Shown piece by piece: positions 61,204 through 64,000 of a stretch of 64,000 nt of DNA. Numbering within the stretch: position 1 is the first letter of the stretch; each line of letters begins with the position of its first letter. Position numbers and translations under genes: made by a program. Origin of the DNA: Pelagihabitans sp947500445 (GTDB lineage Bacteria > Bacteroidota > Bacteroidia > Flavobacteriales > Flavobacteriaceae); contig NZ_JBNGOP010000022.1 in the NCBI RefSeq assembly GCF_050589625.1, positions 1 to 64,000 of the forward strand, given 5' to 3'. The notes beneath the pieces were generated by a model. The model was given only the letters and a program-made list of their open reading frames with translations. It was not told where the DNA came from and made no database searches.

Positions 61204-61340
61204 CGTTAGCGTGCCCTAGTTTCTTAATTTTTTGTTAGTGTGTCATTTGACACAGTGGTTTGGTTATGGATGAATGAACTTTAAGCTATAACTAGAATAT
61301 CCTAGACTATAGACAATGGGTATTCGTTAAAACCAACATT

Positions 61341-61823
61341 ATGAAAACGCTTCTTTTTAGTACGGCACTGTTTTTTTCCATTTTTGCTTTTTCGCAATCA
61401 AAGGATACCGATAAACGGTTCGAGGCAACGATCGACCTTAATGTGGGGGCTGCGGATGTCTGGACCTTGTTGACCGATGTGGCCCGGTGGAAGGAATGGG
61501 ACACGCATGTAATCGATGCAAAACTTATAGACGGGTTTGCGCCAAAGGCCCAGGGAAAATTGGTTACCAAAAATGCCAAAGTAATCGATTTCGGTATACA
61601 GGAGTCTCAAGAAGGGGTCGGGTACACGCTACGGCACAAATTATCCTCGGGAACCCTTTTTATCAAACGGTCCATTTCGGAAACCGATTCTGGAGCGCTG
61701 CTTACGGCAAACGTTTGGTATACCGGCATTTCCCCAAAGAATTTTAAAAAGTACATGGGGGAGGATTATACCGGTATTTTAGAAGCGGAGTTGGTCACTG
61801 TTAAGGAGCTTTTGACCGATTGA
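61341..61823 (+). CDS. Exported SRPBCC-fold protein
   Basis: A 160-residue protein with a signal peptide (to FAFSQ) followed by an SRPBCC/START-like fold: FEATIDLNVGAADVWTLLTDVARWKEWDTHVIDAKLIDGF matches the cyclase/dehydrase N-terminus, and a C-terminal helix YTGILEAELVTVKELL closes the pocket. Exported members are unusual; most are cytoplasmic. Ligand and function unknown. Downstream of the Crp-type regulator on the same strand. Confidence 0.8.
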   Translation: MKTLLFSTALFFSIFAFSQSKDTDKRFEATIDLNVGAADVWTLLTDVARWKEWDTHVIDAKLIDGFAPKAQGKLVTKNAKVIDFGIQESQEGVGYTLRHKLSSGTLFIKRSISETDSGALLTANVWYTGISPKNFKKYMGEDYTGILEAELVTVKELLTD

Positions 61824-61958
61824 TCTACAAACGGGGATCAACCACGTTTCTTTTGTTAAAAGTTTTTATCAAAAAGTTGTCAAATACGTTCCGAACTGTT
61901 TATTTTTGCCGTTTTAATTTGGGTGTAATTTTTAATTCTCCCAAACGCAGGATGTGGT

Positions 61959-62002
61959 CCTTCGGCTCCGCTCAGAATAAACTGCACTACAGTAAGTTCA
62001 GG
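61959..62002 (+). repeat. Short interspersed repeat (TTCGGCTCCGCTCAG type)
   Basis: CCTTCGGCTCCGCTCAGAAT at 61959-61978 resembles a motif (TTCGACTCCGCTCAG) that I recall as frequent in flavobacterial intergenic regions. It appears only once in this window, so repetition is inferred from general knowledge. Confidence 0.35.
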
Positions 62003-62056
62003 GCCGGTCAAAAACCGCTTAGGCTTGATTAATTTTAAGTTTCAAAAAGTAAACTT

Positions 62057-62130
62057 CGGGATGTGGCGCAGTCCGGTAGCGCACTCGGCTGGGGGCCGAG
62101 TGGTCGCAGGTTCAAATCCTGTCATCCCGA
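62057..62130 (+). tRNA. tRNA-Pro (anticodon GGG)
   Basis: A 74-base cloverleaf: acceptor CGGGATG / CATCCCG with discriminator A, D-arm GCGCAGTCCGGTAGCGC, anticodon arm CTCGG-CTGGGGG-CCGAG giving anticodon GGG, and T-arm GCAGGTTCAAATCCTGT. CCA is not encoded (CCG follows). A terminator hairpin follows 11 bases later. Confidence 0.95.
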
Positions 62131-62141
62131 CCGAACGGAAA

Positions 62142-62170
62142 AGTGATTTACATTAGTAAATCACTTTTTT
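62142..62170 (+). terminator. Terminator of tRNA-Pro
   Basis: AGTGATTTAC pairs with GTAAATCACT around ATTA, followed by six T. Confidence 0.85.
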
Positions 62171-62361
62171 GTTTCCGAACTTGGCTCCGTGAGACTGTGG
62201 TACATGTTTTTTTGAAGTTTGCCAAGTATTTGGATTGTGCGGTCTAATGGGTAAATGTTGATAAAATTAATATATTTCGACATATATTTATAAGGTGTCG
62301 ATGTTATCGACATAGTAGCATTCAGGTGTCGAAATCATGTATAATCCGAAAAGAAGCATAT

Positions 62362-62393
62362 AACGATTTACCGTAATAAATCGTTCTTTTTTG
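62362..62393 (+). terminator. Second terminator-like hairpin
   Basis: AACGATTTA pairs with TAAATCGTT around CCGTAA, followed by CTTTTTTG. It shares GATTTAC..TAATAAATC with the tRNA terminator. Confidence 0.7.
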
Positions 62394-62635
62394 TTTGACC
62401 ACAACTTTTCCAACAACGCCAATCATCGATTCAAGTGTAAAACCGTTTCGAGCTTATTTGAAACCGGTCCTACCGGGATGGGAAAATGAAGTTTTAGGTT
62501 TCCGGAAACCCTCGGCACCGTTCAAAAGCGATACGCTTCCGCTTTGAGTACCGATAACGGTATTCATAAAAGAATAACGTCAAAGCTTCTTTACAAATTA
62601 AAAAATAGTTTACTTTAGCGATTGTGAAAAATAAA

Positions 62636-62941
62636 ATGCAAATACGGACAGGTCTGCTGGCAATGTATATGTTGTCCCTGCCCTTGCTGTTGGTTTTTCA
62701 CTCCCGGACGCATACTCAAAATGCGATATCCATCGCTACCGGAGATGTTGATCAGATTACCGTTGACCACGATACGGATTGTCAGCTCTGTAGTTTTTAT
62801 TTTGATCAACAACTGTACGTGGAAAATTCGTTTAGTTACGAATTGGCCTCCTCTCCGTACTATTTTCAGGAGTTTCCGGTAGCATCTCCCGTTGTTCGAA
62901 CACAAGAACAGCAATACCTGCGTGGTCCCCCCGTGGTCTAA
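62636..62941 (+). CDS. Small exported hypothetical protein with HxxxCxxC segment
   Basis: A 101-residue protein (ATG 62636; GTG 62624 would add four residues). Hydrophobic residues 7-23 look like a signal peptide. The mature part holds DHDTDCQLCSFYFDQ, similar to the HxxC/CxxC segments of small exported metal-associated (DUF2946-like) proteins, and a tyrosine-rich tail. I do not recognise a family firmly. Position ahead of an ABC ATPase and a TonB receptor is suggestive of metal uptake. Confidence 0.6.
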   Translation: MQIRTGLLAMYMLSLPLLLVFHSRTHTQNAISIATGDVDQITVDHDTDCQLCSFYFDQQLYVENSFSYELASSPYYFQEFPVASPVVRTQEQQYLRGPPVV

Positions 62942-63059
62942 CATCTTTTTTATCTAGCTAACGATTGGTCGGTTCCCTAGGGTACCCGGTCATCATGTCG
63001 TATGCGGTCTTTTTTAAGATCGTATCCTCTTTTTGTTAATCACATTTACATAGTTTCAG

Positions 63060-63755
63060 ATGTTGGAAGCAATCGATCTTTCTAAAAGATACGGTGGGCA
63101 CGAAGCATTGCGCAATTTGAACCTTTCCGTTGCCCAAGGCGAAATTTTCTGTTTGTTGGGCCAAAATGGCGCTGGCAAGACCACCACAATTAATTTATTT
63201 TTAGGCCTGCTCGCGGCAACGAGCGGCAAAGCGCTGATCAATGGTGTTGAAGTAAAACCAAACAGCAACGCTACTTCGAAAATGATCGCCTACATACCCG
63301 AAGTGGTGCAGTTGTACGGGAACCTTTCCGGGATCGAGAACCTGGATTTTTTCAGCCGTATCGCCGGGTTTCGTTATGCGAGCGATGTCCTGGCCGAATA
63401 CCTCTTAAAGGCGGGACTACAGGAGGCCTATCATCGTAGGCCACTGGCTTCGTACTCCAAAGGAATGCGCCAAAAAGTAGCGATAGCGATCGCCCTCTCC
63501 AAAAATGCCGATTTCATTTTTATGGATGAACCCATCTCCGGTCTGGATCCAAAAGCCGCTATGGAATTTACGGCCATTTGCAAGGAATTGAGCCAAATGG
63601 GCAAGTCGATTTTCATGGCTACCCACGACATCTTTAATGCGGTGAACGTAGGCACCAAAATCGGTATTATGAAAGAGGGCCGCTTAGTATATACGTCGGA
63701 TACCGCGGCCGTCAATGCCAACGAATTACAGCACCTTTATTTAAAAACAATTTAA
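63060..63755 (+). CDS. ABC transporter ATP-binding protein (CcmA/drug-export type)
   Basis: A 231-residue cytoplasmic ATPase. Walker A GQNGAGKTT, Q-loop YIPEVVQLYGNLSG, signature SYSKGMRQKVAIAIAL, Walker B FIFMDEPISGLDP, and H-loop ATHDIFN are all present. This is the CcmA-like subgroup of ABC-2 systems. No permease lies next to it within the window; it probably follows the partial receptor. Substrate unknown. Confidence 0.9.
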   Translation: MLEAIDLSKRYGGHEALRNLNLSVAQGEIFCLLGQNGAGKTTTINLFLGLLAATSGKALINGVEVKPNSNATSKMIAYIPEVVQLYGNLSGIENLDFFSRIAGFRYASDVLAEYLLKAGLQEAYHRRPLASYSKGMRQKVAIAIALSKNADFIFMDEPISGLDPKAAMEFTAICKELSQMGKSIFMATHDIFNAVNVGTKIGIMKEGRLVYTSDTAAVNANELQHLYLKTI

Positions 63756-63849
63756 AAACGAGAGATCGGGGGCGTTACAATGTGCGTGACCCATTTTTAT
63801 GGGAACGTCCATTTAGTGGCGATCCTCCGGTCGAAACAATTCATCACTT

Positions 63850-64000
63850 ATGAAAATTACACCTATTCTCTTCACCTTATTCCTTTTAATGTTCGTCGGT
63901 GCAGGCTACGCGCAGGTAGCGGTATCCGGTTCGGTAGCGGATCAACGGGGAGCTCCCGTTTTTGGGGCCACGGTATCCCTGACCAATACCGACGATGCCT
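63850..64000 (+). CDS. TonB-dependent receptor, N-terminal part (cut by window end)
   Basis: Starts MKITPILFTLFLLMFVGAGY, a typical signal peptide, followed by QVAVSGSVADQRGAPVFGAT, the start of a CarboxypepD_reg-like domain of TonB-dependent receptors. The frame is open to the window edge, 94 bases after the ABC ATPase gene. Confidence 0.8.
   Translation, partial: MKITPILFTLFLLMFVGAGYAQVAVSGSVADQRGAPVFGATVSLTNTDDA

Larger units (their letters stand above)
62131..62623. other. Gap of about 490 bases with two similar terminator hairpins
   Basis: No gene recognised. It carries the tRNA terminator (62142-62170), a 7-bp hairpin TGTCGATGTTATCGACA (62297-62313), and a second hairpin GATTTACCGTAATAAATC with a T-run (62365-62392), similar to the first. 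The interval may encode an unannotated small RNA ending there. Confidence 0.4.

Noticed and set aside
62057..62400. tRNA-Pro as the attachment site of an integrated element
   Set aside because: No duplicated tRNA 3' end and no integrase gene are visible on either side in the window.
1..64000. CRISPR arrays, phage modules or known anti-phage systems
   Set aside because: No regularly spaced direct repeats, cas genes, capsid, terminase or integrase-like frames were found.

Overview
The window looks like a chromosomal segment of a marine, polysaccharide-degrading member of the Flavobacteriaceae (Zobellia/Maribacter/Arenibacter-like; genus not resolvable from the sequence alone). Support comes from gene families largely restricted to Bacteroidota (DUF6452/DUF6048 beside rlmD, CCC-motif membrane proteins, DUF2027-Smr, SusC-type TonB receptors with a CarboxypepD_reg-like domain), from promoters with the Bacteroidota TAnnTTTG -7 box, from several sulfatases, and from many SPII lipoproteins.

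Layout. 1-400: 3' end of a 23S rRNA, 5S rRNA and terminator, i.e. the end of an rrn operon. 0.4-28 kb: mostly core genes: RidA, a PAQR protein, ThuA, a ZIP transporter, two rRNA methyltransferases, a mechanosensitive channel, ornithine aminotransferase, cysteine desulfurase, a TonB receptor with an M23 peptidase, zapA, a probable 6S RNA, rny and ppk1. Inside this part sits an odd XRE-membrane-serine hydrolase fusion (8.4-10.2 kb). 28-61 kb: a carbohydrate/sulfate-ester accessory region with four S1 sulfatases, a periplasmic Gfo/Idh/MocA oxidoreductase, a sialate O-acetylesterase-type SGNH hydrolase, GH130, a sodium:solute symporter, two AraC regulators, a GMC dehydrogenase with its small subunit, a two-domain TIM-barrel isomerase, a BlaI/M56-ankyrin pair, GH26, GH1, a DUF5060 protein, a serine hydrolase, a VanX-like dipeptidase and an esterase. 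61-64 kb: Crp-type regulator, SRPBCC protein, tRNA-Pro, a small exported protein, an ABC ATPase and the start of a TonB receptor cut by the window edge.

How they may work together. GH26 mannanase, GH1 beta-glycosidase, GH130 mannosylglucose phosphorylase and the symporter are consistent with use of beta-mannan or glucomannan fragments. GMC dehydrogenase, its Tat/lipoprotein-type subunit and the secreted isomerase-like protein resemble the periplasmic 3-keto-sugar route of Bacteroidota, in which sugars are oxidised at C3 before cleavage. The sulfatases imply a sulfated glycan as another substrate. No complete SusC/SusD pair is present, so uptake across the outer membrane must be encoded elsewhere.

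The strongest structure not explained by genes is a family of about 160-bp imperfect palindromes (four full copies plus solo ends and a mini form). Their arms differ between copies but stay self-complementary within each copy, and the apex GTAGCTAnnGCTATGC is conserved. The second is a pair of identical-phase dyads in front of a BlaI-like repressor whose partner protease carries seven ankyrin repeats; a close match to the same dyad overlaps the start codon of a nearby sulfatase gene.
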